Shown: positions 1 to 6,212, numbered from the stretch's first letter. The stretch: DNA of 14,438 bases from an uncultured Clostridia bacterium (GCA_947383645.1 CANDEH010000059.1:1-14438); one strand, 5' to 3'. Notes: a model not told the origin generated them from the sequence alone. Numbers and translations: made by a program.

Positions 1-2
1 TT

Positions 3-47
3 GGCCGCATCGCTGCCGCCCTCGTCAACCTCTTATTCAACTCTTGA
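3..47 (+). CDS. Possible C-terminal tail of an upstream gene cut by the window edge
   Basis: The third forward frame is open from the first base of the window to a TGA at 45-47 and encodes GRIAAALVNLLFNS. The residue pattern (a short amphipathic helix) looks like the end of a real protein, and the stop lies 57 bases before the start of the next gene, a normal gene-end spacing. Only 14 residues are visible, so the product cannot be named and the frame could be fortuitous. Confidence 0.3.
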   Translation, partial: GRIAAALVNLLFNS

Positions 48-104
48 TTCGCATATATATTGGCGTTTTATCCCGGATTCACGCCTCAGAATGGAGATAG
101 CGAT

Positions 105-845
105 ATGGAGAAGCTGAACGGAAAGAGCGCCACCCCCCTCTACATACAGCTGACAGAGACCATCCGCCAGCTTATCAGCAGCGGCGCCTGGCAGTGCGGC
201 CAGCAGATCCTGCCGGAGAACGCCCTGTGCGAGTGCTACGGCGTCAGCCGGATCACGGTGCGCAAGGCCATCGACCGGCTGGTGGAGGAGAAGGTCCTCT
301 TCCGCCGGCAGGGAAAGGGCACCTTTGTCTCCTACCCGGATTTCTATGAGAACGCCTGCATGCGGGACCGGAGCTTCACCGCCGCCACCATCGGCAAAAA
401 TGTGACGCCCTACACCAGGGTGATCGGTAAGTCCGTAACCCCGGTAAGCGCCGAGCTGGCGGCCCATTTCCACATGGCGGAGGACCACGAGGCGGAGATG
501 ATCCGCCTCATCCGCATCCGCTATCTTGACGAGAGGGCGGTGGTCTATGAGACCGACTACCTCCCCATGCGCTTCCAGTCGATCCTGGAGCTGGATCTGG
601 AAAACCGCTCTCTCTACGGCACTCTGCACGAGAAGATGGGGGTGGACCCGGAGAACTTCTGCGACTCGTTCCGCATTGTGGCCGCGTCGCAGCACGTGGC
701 CGAGCTGCTGAGCGTGCCGGCGGGCCAGCCGCTGCTCAGCGTTGTGCAGACGGTGCTGGACGGCAAGCTGGCCGTTGTCTACTACAACGAGCAGCTGATC
801 GAGACAGACCGCTACCACTATGTCATCAAGTCCTACGTGGATTGA
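105..845 (+). CDS. GntR-family transcriptional regulator, HutC type (UTRA domain)
   Basis: This encodes a 246-residue DNA-binding repressor-type protein. Residues 10-77 form the GntR winged helix: PLYIQLTETIRQLI opens the domain, LPENALCECYGVSRITVRKA is the helix-turn-helix, and RRQGKGTFV is the wing. Residues 90-245 fit a UTRA ligand-binding domain, with the typical YLDERAVVYETDYLP strand and a YYNEQLIETDRYHY end. HutC-subfamily members bind small metabolites such as sugar phosphates, amino acids or their derivatives and release their operator; the ligand here cannot be read from sequence. I chose the ATG at 105 because GGAG at 93-96 lies 8 bases upstream. A TTG at 60 would add 15 residues that do not belong to the family. 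The likely target operon lies to the left, outside the window. The gene is followed at once by a perfect hairpin. Confidence 0.93.
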   Translation: MEKLNGKSATPLYIQLTETIRQLISSGAWQCGQQILPENALCECYGVSRITVRKAIDRLVEEKVLFRRQGKGTFVSYPDFYENACMRDRSFTAATIGKNVTPYTRVIGKSVTPVSAELAAHFHMAEDHEAEMIRLIRIRYLDERAVVYETDYLPMRFQSILELDLENRSLYGTLHEKMGVDPENFCDSFRIVAASQHVAELLSVPAGQPLLSVVQTVLDGKLAVVYYNEQLIETDRYHYVIKSYVD

Positions 846-876
846 GGCAAATTGCGGCCGATGGCCGCAATTTGCC
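846..876. terminator. Perfect 14-bp hairpin directly after the GntR stop codon
   Basis: GGCAAATTGCGGCC (846-859) and its exact reverse complement (863-876) are separated by only GAT. The left arm begins one base after the TGA. It is probably the transcription end of the regulator gene, but there is no T-run on either side, so it is an atypical terminator. It could instead be an operator-like palindrome. Confidence 0.45.
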
Positions 877-940
877 GCCTGTGCCTGAGCCGCGCAGCGG
901 CAAGGAAATGCCCTGGGGGTACGGGCGGGCGATTTAACGC

Positions 941-967
941 GAAAGGAACCCCTCTTGGGTTCCTTTC
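941..967. terminator. Perfect 11-bp hairpin, possible terminator
   Basis: GAAAGGAACCC (941-951) pairs exactly with GGGTTCCTTTC (957-967) around the loop CTCTT. The arms are A-rich outside and GC-rich inside, so the right arm carries T's at its outer end, as in a bidirectional terminator. It may serve the GntR transcript on the plus strand or read-through from the convergent genes on the minus strand. Confidence 0.45.
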
Positions 968-1017
968 ACACTATCCTCCTTACCGCCGTTGATACTCTAT
1001 TAACTTTCTGACAGACT

Positions 1018-1058
1018 GAGACGCCGCGGTACGCACCGAATGCGTACCGCGGCGTCTC
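1018..1058. terminator. Perfect 18-bp hairpin just upstream of a strong Shine-Dalgarno
   Basis: GAGACGCCGCGGTACGCA (1018-1035) pairs without mismatch with 1041-1058 around the loop CCGAA. The right arm ends in TCTC and is followed by TTGGAGGAGG, so the hairpin ends 4 bases before a GGAGGAGG motif. It could be a terminator with a poor T-tail or a structure controlling translation of the short ORF at 1076. The two possibilities cannot be separated from sequence alone. Confidence 0.45.
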
Positions 1059-1075
1059 TCTTGGAGGAGGTTTTT

Positions 1076-1177
1076 ATGACATCCAGACAAAAACCGTCGT
1101 TTTTCGCACCTTCCTCACCACAGCTTTGCGCCTATGGGTATCTGTGGCTTCCGGCGCTGTATCGTCGAGGCGATTGA
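1076..1177 (+). CDS. Possible 33-residue small protein or leader peptide
   Basis: An ATG at 1076 follows GGAGGAGG (1063-1070) with a 5-base T spacer, one of the strongest ribosome binding sites in the window. The frame encodes 33 residues starting MTSRQKPSFFAPSSPQLC and ending LPALYRRGD, then TGA. The peptide has no obvious membrane segment or known motif. The site, its position after an 18-bp hairpin and the lack of any longer downstream gene on this strand suggest a small protein, a leader peptide, or the stump of a gene lost by deletion. I do not recognise a family, and chance is possible. Confidence 0.35.
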   Translation: MTSRQKPSFFAPSSPQLCAYGYLWLPALYRRGD

Positions 1178-1293
1178 AAAAGAGTAAAGTCCGGCTGATA
1201 AAATGAGCCGCAACTGCGTTGTACCCGCGAGGGGTGCGCCCCCCTGAACGCGGCGCCGGGTACGGCGATTCCCGCCGTCCCCGGTGCCTGCCG

Positions 1294-1830
1294 CTATAAA
1301 AGACGCCGTATGATCTCCCTCATATCGCCGCCGTCCTTCAGTCCGACCATGGGGATATCGATCCGCTCCTGCCGGAGGCGCCGGGCCAGCCGCTCCATAA
1401 ACACGCCCCGGCCCGCCACCTCCCGGTCCCGGTCGGAGGTGGTATCCACGCCGCAGCAGGGGGAGCGGTTGGCCCCGATGACAGCTACCACCTCGAAGCC
1501 GTGGCGGCGGTACTGCAAGACCTGCTCCGCCACGTGCTCCACCAGACGGTCCAGCTTCTCCGCGGCCTCCGGCTGCTCCATGGCGCGGCGAATGCGGGTG
1601 TTCTCCACCGTAACCTCCCGCCGGCCGCCGTCGGCATCCCCCCGGTCCAGCCCCAGACAGCACAGCTCCGGGCAGGGCATCTGGAGGATGCCCACTTGGG
1701 CGTCCAGAAGCGTATCCGTCACCTCCCGCACCGCCGCCGGACGAATGGCCGTGCCGTCGGAGATGGCGTTCTGGTTCAAAAAGCAGTGGGCCACCAGCGC
1801 CACACGCCGGCTCCTCCCGTCAGTAAACAT
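1294..1830 (-). CDS. TudS/DUF523-related putative desulfidase
   Basis: This 178-residue protein resembles the TudS-related putative desulfidases of Clostridia (CD3072-like), a branch near DUF523. TudS itself is a thiouracil desulfidase that removes sulfur from a thiolated base with a [4Fe-4S] cluster. The cysteines sit where such a cluster would be held: HCFLNQNA (C16), CPELCCLGLDRG (C53, C57, C58) and SPCCGVDTT (C125, C126). The true substrate is unknown. I chose the ATG at 1830, which has a G-rich AGAGGGGGG site at suitable distance; the upstream TTG at 1872 would overlap the preceding gene. The start lies 25 bases after the stop of the membrane microprotein gene, so the two are probably cotranscribed. 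A link to the tRNA thiolation gene mtaB further upstream is tempting but only inferred. Confidence 0.82.
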   Translation of the reverse strand: MFTDGRSRRVALVAHCFLNQNAISDGTAIRPAAVREVTDTLLDAQVGILQMPCPELCCLGLDRGDADGGRREVTVENTRIRRAMEQPEAAEKLDRLVEHVAEQVLQYRRHGFEVVAVIGANRSPCCGVDTTSDRDREVAGRGVFMERLARRLRQERIDIPMVGLKDGGDMREIIRRLL

Positions 1831-1855
1831 AGGCGCGTCCCCCCTCTTACTCCGC

Positions 1856-2047
1856 TCACGCCAGCAGCGCAAGGGCCAGTGTTGCCGCCACGGCCAGAAC
1901 CACCGCGGCGAGGCAGAGAACCGCCAGAATCCGCAGCCCGGAGTTCCATCTCTCCGCCGCGCCCAGTTCCTCCCAGCCGGAGAAAAACCGGAGGCGGAGG
2001 AGGTTCCAGACGTAGCGCAGCCAGACCCGTCTGTCGCGGTCCGTCAT
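1856..2047 (-). CDS. Small single-pass membrane protein of unknown function
   Basis: This encodes 63 residues. The first 38 or so are polar and basic with several Trp and Arg residues (VWLRYVWNLLRLRFFSGWEE). They are followed by one strongly hydrophobic segment (about residues 39-63, ILAVLCLAAVVLAVAATLAL) that runs to the C-terminus, so the protein is probably anchored by a C-terminal helix. The ATG is 3 bases after the TGA of the PFL-family gene, and a weak GAAGAA serves as ribosome site, which suggests translational coupling. The gene is followed by the TudS-like gene. I do not recognise a family. Tight packing between two clear genes makes it likely to be real. Confidence 0.65.
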   Translation of the reverse strand: MTDRDRRVWLRYVWNLLRLRFFSGWEELGAAERWNSGLRILAVLCLAAVVLAVAATLALALLA

Positions 2048-2050
2048 CGC

Positions 2051-3409
2051 TCAGTTCTTCAGACTCTGCAGCGGCGCGGGAATCCGCCCGCCCCGGGCGA
2101 TAAACGCCGCGCTGGAGGCGCCGTGCACCGGCATCACCGGCGCGCTGCCCAGAAGGCCGCCCATCTCCATCATGTCCCCCACCTTAGCCCCGGGAACGGG
2201 AATAATGCGCACGGCGGTGGTCTTGCTGTTCACCATCCCCACCGCCGCCTCGTCGGCAATGATGGCGCTGATGGTCTCCGCGCTGGTGTCCCCGGGGACG
2301 GCGATCATATCCAGCCCCACGGAGCACACGCAGGTCATGGCCTCCAGCTTGTCGATGGTCAAGGTCCCCTCCAGGGCGGCGGCAATCATGCCCTCGTCCT
2401 CGCTGACGGGGATGAAGGCCCCGGATAGCCCCCCCACGTGGCCGCTGGCCATGACGCCGCCCTTCTTCACCGCGTCGTTCAAAAGCGCCAGCGCGGCGGT
2501 GGTCCCGTGGGTGCCGCAGACCTCCAGCCCCATCTCCTCTAAAATCCTCGCCACGCTGTCCCCCACGGCGGGGGTGGGGGCCAGGGACAGATCCACAATC
2601 CCGAAGGGCACCCCCAGGCGGCTACTGGCCTCCCGAGCCACCAGCTGCCCCATCCGGGTGACCTGGAAGGCGGTCTTCTTCACCGTCTCCGCCACCACAT
2701 CGAAGGGGGCCCCCTTCACGCTCTGGAGGGCGTGGTACACCACCCCGGGCCCGGAGACGCCCACGTTAATCACGCACTCCCCCTCGCCCACGCCGTGGAA
2801 GGCCCCGGCCATAAAGGGGTTGTCCTCCACCGCGTTGCAGAACACCACCAGCTTGGCGCACCCCAGCCCCCCCCGGTCCTCCGTCAGCGCGGCGGCCTTC
2901 TTGATAATCCGCCCCATCCGGGCCACGGCGTCCATATTAATCCCGGCCCTGGTGGACCCCACGTTCACCGACGAGCAAACAAACTCCGTGGCGGCCAGGG
3001 CCTCGGGAATGGAGGCAATGAGCCGCTCATCCCCCATCGTAAACCCCTTCTGCACCAGCGCGGTGTACCCGCCAATGAAATTGACCCCGCAGCTCTTGGC
3101 CGCCCTGTCCATGGTCACCGCAAAGGGCACACAGTCCTCCGCCCCACAGCTCTCGGCCACCATAGCCATAGGCGTCACGGAGATCCGCTTATTGACAATG
3201 GGAATTCCAAAGTCCCGCTCAATCTCCTCCCCGACTCTGACAAGCCGCTCCGCCTTAGTGCAGATCTTATCATAAACCGCCTCACAGCAGGCCCCGACAT
3301 CCGTCCGCGCACAGTCCCTGAGGGAAATCCCCATGGTCACCGTCCGAATATCGAGATGCTGCTTATCAATCATTTCAATCGTTTCCAAAATATTCTTCTG
3401 ATTCAGCAT
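2051..3409 (-). CDS. PFL-family protein (DUF711 / UPF0210)
   Basis: This 452-residue protein matches the usual length of the PFL/DUF711 family, whose members have a fold related to pyruvate formate-lyase but no established function. Recognisable stretches are KRISVTPMA, SSVNVGSTRAGINMDAV, CNAVEDNPFMAGAFHG and VINVGVSGPGVV. There is no RVxG-type glycyl-radical motif near the C-terminus, so a radical formate-lyase reaction is not expected. I chose the ATG at 3409 because GGGAGGG lies 4 bases upstream. The frame stays open to 3490, but the added 27 residues are translated from GC-rich hairpin DNA. In many Firmicutes this gene follows an ACT-domain gene, as here (208 bases apart), which suggests the two work together. 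The microprotein gene follows after 3 bases. Confidence 0.93.
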   Translation of the reverse strand: MLNQKNILETIEMIDKQHLDIRTVTMGISLRDCARTDVGACCEAVYDKICTKAERLVRVGEEIERDFGIPIVNKRISVTPMAMVAESCGAEDCVPFAVTMDRAAKSCGVNFIGGYTALVQKGFTMGDERLIASIPEALAATEFVCSSVNVGSTRAGINMDAVARMGRIIKKAAALTEDRGGLGCAKLVVFCNAVEDNPFMAGAFHGVGEGECVINVGVSGPGVVYHALQSVKGAPFDVVAETVKKTAFQVTRMGQLVAREASSRLGVPFGIVDLSLAPTPAVGDSVARILEEMGLEVCGTHGTTAALALLNDAVKKGGVMASGHVGGLSGAFIPVSEDEGMIAAALEGTLTIDKLEAMTCVCSVGLDMIAVPGDTSAETISAIIADEAAVGMVNSKTTAVRIIPVPGAKVGDMMEMGGLLGSAPVMPVHGASSAAFIARGGRIPAPLQSLKN

Positions 3410-3617
3410 AAAACCCTCCCGCCCCGCCCAAAAGCGGGGGTATCCAAGGGGGGGCGCAGCCCCCAGTGGTTTTGTTTGCTTCGCAAACAAAATAAATTAA
3501 AATCATTTTTCCGGGGACCGCGCTCCTCGGAAAAATACCCCGACCCGCGCGCCGGGGGCGCGCACACCAGTGCGCACACTGGTGGGGGGAATCTAAAGGG
3601 GGGACGAAGTCCCCTCT
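3410..3617 (-). repeat. Hairpin cluster between the ACT and PFL genes
   Basis: This 208-bp spacer holds at least five inverted repeats in a row. CCCCGC (3422-3427) pairs with GCGGGG (3434-3439) just before the PFL ribosome site. GGGGGC (3450-3455) pairs with GCCCCC (3459-3464). TTTTGTTTGC (3470-3479) pairs with GCAAACAAAA (3483-3492). ATTTTTCCG (3505-3513) pairs with CGGAAAAAT (3528-3536). CACCAGTG (3565-3572) pairs with CACTGGTG (3577-3584). No coding frame uses this DNA convincingly. It may be a composite of small repeats that moderates expression of the PFL gene relative to the ACT gene. Confidence 0.6.
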
Positions 3618-3620
3618 TTA
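3594..3620 (-). terminator. Hairpin overlapping the ACT gene stop codon
   Basis: On the minus strand TAAAGAGGGGAC (3620 down to 3609) faces GTCCCCCCTTTA (3605 down to 3594) across a TTC loop, with one A-C mismatch. The first TAA is the stop codon of the ACT gene. The downstream arm ends in TTTA, so it is a plausible partial terminator after the ACT gene. The following PFL gene may therefore be expressed by read-through. Confidence 0.5.
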
Positions 3621-3887
3621 AATCTTGTGCATGGCGTCAAAAATGTCCTCCCGCTGGACCCGGATAGCCAGCTTCCGCTGGGCGCCGTAGTCGGCCATCT
3701 GCTGTATCAGCGCGCCGAACTCCTCGTTGGCCTCGGACACGTCCACCACCATGGTCATGGTAAAGAACCCCTGCAAAACCGTCTGACTGATGTCCAAGAT
3801 GTTCACATTGTAGTGGGACAGCTTGGTACAGACCCCGCCGATAATCCCCACATTGTCCTTCCCGGTAACCGTCACAATCGCTCTCAT
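3618..3887 (-). CDS. ACT domain-containing protein (UPF0237)
   Basis: This 89-residue protein is a single ACT domain. It starts MRAIVTVTGKDNVGIIGGV, the typical first strand and glycine-rich turn, and carries the NILDISQTVLQGFFTMTMVVD strand pair of the UPF0237 group. ACT domains bind amino acids or similar small ligands and act as regulatory subunits; the ligand here is unknown. The ATG at 3887 has AAGGAAG about 6 bases upstream; a longer open frame to 4181 crosses a repeat element and the end of the next gene, so it is not used. The pairing with the downstream PFL/DUF711 gene is common in Firmicutes and suggests that this protein senses the PFL protein's substrate or product (inference). 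Confidence 0.92.
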   Translation of the reverse strand: MRAIVTVTGKDNVGIIGGVCTKLSHYNVNILDISQTVLQGFFTMTMVVDVSEANEEFGALIQQMADYGAQRKLAIRVQREDIFDAMHKI

Positions 3888-3907
3888 AACACACTTCCTT
3901 TCTTTCA

Positions 3908-4022
3908 GGTAGGAGTGAGGAGTTAGGAGTGAAGGTATCCCGCCTGCGGCGGGATGATTTGAAATCGTCCGGCGCAGCCTGGACACCACAATTCCTAATT
4001 CCTCATTCCTAATTCCTAATTT
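3908..4022. repeat. Cloverleaf-like repeat element, copy 1
   Basis: The element fills the gap between the yfbR-like gene end and the ACT ribosome site. The left arm (3908-3933) is made of heptamers such as TAGGAGT and GAGGAGT. The right arm (3989-4022) is tandem ATTCCTA heptamers in inverse orientation. GGT (3934-3936) and ACC (3985-3987) close the base. Inside are ATCCCGCC (3937-3944) pairing with GGCGGGAT (3948-3955), a short GATTT-G-AAATC (3956-3966), and a GTCC...GGAC hairpin (3967-3984) with one bulged base. The left arm is more diverged than in copy 2. No coding potential is seen. Confidence 0.85.
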
Positions 4023-4027
4023 TCCCC

Positions 4028-4600
4028 TCACTTCAGCTCGTCCAGCGTCAGGCCGAAGCCCTCCGCAAACTGCTCCAAAAAGTACCGCACCTCCGGCAGA
4101 TCCATGGCCTCCAGAGCGGCCAAAGTCTCCTCCGCGGCGTTGAGGAACTCCTTGTTCCCCCCCCGCAGCTCCTCCAGACACTTGATGTAGGCCGAGAGCT
4201 TGTCCGCCGCCTTGACCAGCACCCGGACGTCCTCCTCCGCCCCCCGGAGCAGGGGCTCGTAGGCCCCCCGCATCCCCTCCGGCAGCATCCCCAGGAGCCG
4301 GTCCGCAGCCACCGCTTCCACCTGCCTGTAGGCGTCCCGGATGGCGGGGTTGTAGTACTTGATGGGGGTGGGCAGATCCCCGGTAAAGATCTCCGTGGCG
4401 TCGTGGAACAGCGCCGCGGCGGCGCAGGCGTCCGGATCGCAGGGGATCCCCAGCACATCCCGGCGGATCACCGCCAGGGCGTGGGAGAGCACGGCCACCA
4501 TGTGGCTGTGCTCCTGGATGTTCTCTGTGACGCTGTTGCGCATCAGCGACCAGCGGTCGATGTACTTCATCCGGGAGATGTAGGCAAAAAAGTGGTACAC
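4028..4600 (-). CDS. yfbR: YfbR-like HD-domain 5'-nucleotidase
   Basis: This 190-residue protein is similar along its length to E. coli YfbR, a metal-dependent 5'-deoxynucleotidase that dephosphorylates deoxynucleoside monophosphates in the cytoplasm. The key residues are present: R16-W17 in IDRWSLMRN, H31 in TENIQEHS, the HD pair H66-D67 in ALFHDATE, GDLPTPIKYYN after it, and D133 in KAADKLSAYIKCLEEL. The start is GTG at 4600, with GAGGAGG about 6 bases upstream; an ATG 5 bases earlier is out of frame. The gene lies 105 bases after mtaB and ends 6 bases before repeat copy 1. Function is confident at family level; exact nucleotide preference is not readable. Confidence 0.93.
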   Translation of the reverse strand: MYHFFAYISRMKYIDRWSLMRNSVTENIQEHSHMVAVLSHALAVIRRDVLGIPCDPDACAAAALFHDATEIFTGDLPTPIKYYNPAIRDAYRQVEAVAADRLLGMLPEGMRGAYEPLLRGAEEDVRVLVKAADKLSAYIKCLEELRGGNKEFLNAAEETLAALEAMDLPEVRYFLEQFAEGFGLTLDELK

Positions 4601-4705
4601 AGCATCCCTCCTCTTTTCTCTCTCGTGCGGTTCTCCCGCCGTCTCAATCGAACTGCTCCCCCTCCCATGTATCCGCCGGTCCGGGGGGGCACACCGGCCT
4701 CTCTC

Positions 4706-6013
4706 CTACAGGATCTCCCCCACCAGAGCGTCCTCTTCCACGGCGTCGATGCGCACGGGGAGGATCAGGTTGTGCAGGTCGCTGCCCCGGACGGTGACGG
4801 CGCAGTAGTTGGGGGCGTGGCCCACCCAGCGCCGGCCCCTGCCGACGCTCTGCTCGAAGAGCACCGGGTAGACATTGCCCACGCAGCCGGTCAGGTAGCG
4901 CCTCCGGAGATTCTCCGCCAGCCTTGCCGCCCGGTGACACCGCTCCTCCTTCACCTCCGCCTCTACCTGGGCCATACTGGCGGCGGGGGTGCCGGGGCGG
5001 ATGGAGTAGGGGAAGATGTGCATCTCGGCGAAGGCGCACTGCTCGATAAAGCGGAGGGTCTGGGCGAACTCCTCCTCCGTCTCTCCGGGGAAGCCCACGA
5101 TCAGATCGGTGGTGATGGCCGGCCGGGGGAAGGCGGCGCGCAGCAGCTCCAGGCCCTCCTGGTAGCGCCCGGCGGTGTACTTCCGGTTCATCCGGCGGAG
5201 CGTATCGTCGCAGCCGGACTGGAGGGAGAGATGAAAGTGGGGGCAGAGATTGGGCAGGGCGGCGGCGCGGCGGCAGAACTCCCCGGTGACAGTCCGGGGC
5301 TCCAGGCTCCCCAGACGCAGCCGGGTATGGGGAGCGGCTTGGGCCACCGTCTCCAGCAGATCGATGAGCCCCACATTCCCCGGCAAATCCCGGCCATAGG
5401 AGGAGATTTCAATGCCGGTGACGGTGATCTCCCGGTAGCCCGCCGCCTCCAGCTGCCGGGCCTGCTCCGCCGCGTCGCTGAGGGGCAGGGAGCGAACGGG
5501 CCCCCGGGCGTAGGGGATGACGCAGTAGCTGCAAAAGTTGGTGCAGCCGTCCTCCACCTTCATCATGGCCCGGGTCCGCCGCTCCAGCCCCCCGGCGGGG
5601 AGAACTTCAAAGTCCCGGCGGCGCATGGCGTCGTCCACCCGGAGGAGCGGGGGCCGGGCGGCCCCGCCGCGGCCCTCTGCGGCGATCTCCTCCACAAGGC
5701 GGAGAAAGGCCATCCGGTCGCCGGTGCCGGCGATCAGATCCACGTCCAGGTCCCGGACCGCCTCCGGATGGACTTGCGCGTAGCAGCCGCAGACGGCTAC
5801 AACAGCGTCCGGGTTTAGGCGGCGGGCCCGGCGGATCATCTGCCGGGATTTCTTGTCGCTGACCGCTGTCACGGTACAGGTGTTGATGATGTACACGTCG
5901 GCGCAGTCCTCAAAGTTCACTAAGGTGTGCCCTCGCGCCGTCAGGGCCTGCTCCATGGCCTGTGTCTCGTACTGATTTACCTTGCAGCCAAGGGTGTAGA
6001 TGGCGATATTCAG
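4706..6013 (-). CDS. mtaB: tRNA t6A37 methylthiotransferase MtaB (CTG start)
   Basis: This radical-SAM enzyme converts t6A to ms2t6A at position 37 of ANN-reading tRNAs. It has 435 residues from the proposed start. The N-terminal MTTase domain holds three cluster cysteines: C10 (YTLGCKVNQYETQ), C46 (INTCTVT) and C77 (VCGCYAQ). The radical-SAM CxxxCxxC is in DGCTNFCSYCVIPYARG (C157, C161, C164). A TRAM-like RNA-binding domain forms the last 60 or so residues. The sequence fits MtaB better than MiaB or RimO. Family proteins begin MNIAIYTLGCKVNQ. Here the matching codon is CTG at 6011-6013, with AAGGAGG 8 bases upstream and no ATG, GTG or TTG nearby. The longer frame to 6136 begins inside the promoter's -35 element. 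It is the first gene of the minus-strand run. Confidence 0.93.
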   Translation of the reverse strand: MNIAIYTLGCKVNQYETQAMEQALTARGHTLVNFEDCADVYIINTCTVTAVSDKKSRQMIRRARRLNPDAVVAVCGCYAQVHPEAVRDLDVDLIAGTGDRMAFLRLVEEIAAEGRGGAARPPLLRVDDAMRRRDFEVLPAGGLERRTRAMMKVEDGCTNFCSYCVIPYARGPVRSLPLSDAAEQARQLEAAGYREITVTGIEISSYGRDLPGNVGLIDLLETVAQAAPHTRLRLGSLEPRTVTGEFCRRAAALPNLCPHFHLSLQSGCDDTLRRMNRKYTAGRYQEGLELLRAAFPRPAITTDLIVGFPGETEEEFAQTLRFIEQCAFAEMHIFPYSIRPGTPAASMAQVEAEVKEERCHRAARLAENLRRRYLTGCVGNVYPVLFEQSVGRGRRWVGHAPNYCAVTVRGSDLHNLILPVRIDAVEEDALVGEIL

Positions 6014-6021
6014 CTGCAGCG

Positions 6022-6028
6022 CCTCCTT
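6022..6028 (-). promoter_or_regulatory. Shine-Dalgarno that fixes the CTG start of mtaB
   Basis: AAGGAGG on the minus strand lies exactly 8 bases before the CTG at 6013. It is the only strong ribosome site near the conserved N-terminus of MtaB. No canonical start codon lies in frame between it and the conserved NIAIYTLGCK. Confidence 0.75.
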
Positions 6029-6107
6029 GCTATTGCAGTTTCGTTGACTATAGTGCACAACGCTGCCAAAATTTCTCCGAGCGGTGTGCATCCATACTAA
6101 TTTATCT

Positions 6108-6136
6108 ATTATATACGCACTTCCCCATTCTGACAA
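6108..6136 (-). promoter_or_regulatory. Sigma-A-type promoter for mtaB
   Basis: On the minus strand TTGTCA (6136-6131) is followed after exactly 17 bases by a perfect TATAAT (6113-6108). Transcription should begin near 6101, which gives a leader of about 88 bases before the CTG start. This position rules out any mtaB start further upstream. The promoter may drive the whole run down to the TudS-like gene, since I saw no other strong promoter in that run. Confidence 0.75.
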
Positions 6137-6212
6137 GCGTTAAGTTTCATGATTCCTCTGCGCCTTGTCGGAGAGGCGCTTCTGCCTTTCCCCCTCCTTA
6201 AAACGACAGACC

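Larger units (their letters stand above)
846..1293. other. 448-bp intergenic region rich in perfect hairpins
   Basis: Between the end of the GntR gene and the end of the convergent TudS-like gene I see no long coding frame. The region holds three perfect inverted repeats (846-876, 941-967, 1018-1058), one short ORF with a strong ribosome binding site (1076-1177), and a GC-rich fold whose outer stem is GTACCC (1221-1226) with GGGTAC (1258-1263). The last lies 3' of the convergent gene and may end its transcript. No tRNA, riboswitch or transposase remnant was recognised. Confidence 0.6.

Noticed and set aside
1036..1058. T-box riboswitch suggested by GTACCGCGGCGTCTC in the right arm of the 18-bp hairpin
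   Set aside because: Only the ACCGCG part matches the T-box consensus AGGGUGGNACCGCG; the UGG is absent, no stem I or specifier loop is visible upstream, and no synthetase or amino acid gene follows.
1310..2428. Plus-strand open frame of 372 codons
   Set aside because: It crosses three minus-strand genes including two with clear families; the composition is typical of a shadow frame.
3410..3490. N-terminal extension of the PFL protein by 27 residues
   Set aside because: The extension is translated from hairpin DNA, while ATG 3409 has an excellent GGGAGGG site and gives the family's usual length.
4403..5818. Plus-strand open frame of 471 codons opposite mtaB and yfbR
   Set aside because: It spans two real genes and their gap on the other strand, and the translation has no recognisable domain.
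6014..6136. N-terminal extension of MtaB to a TTG at 6136
   Set aside because: That TTG is part of the -35 element of the likely promoter, so it cannot be in the transcript; the extension has no family similarity.
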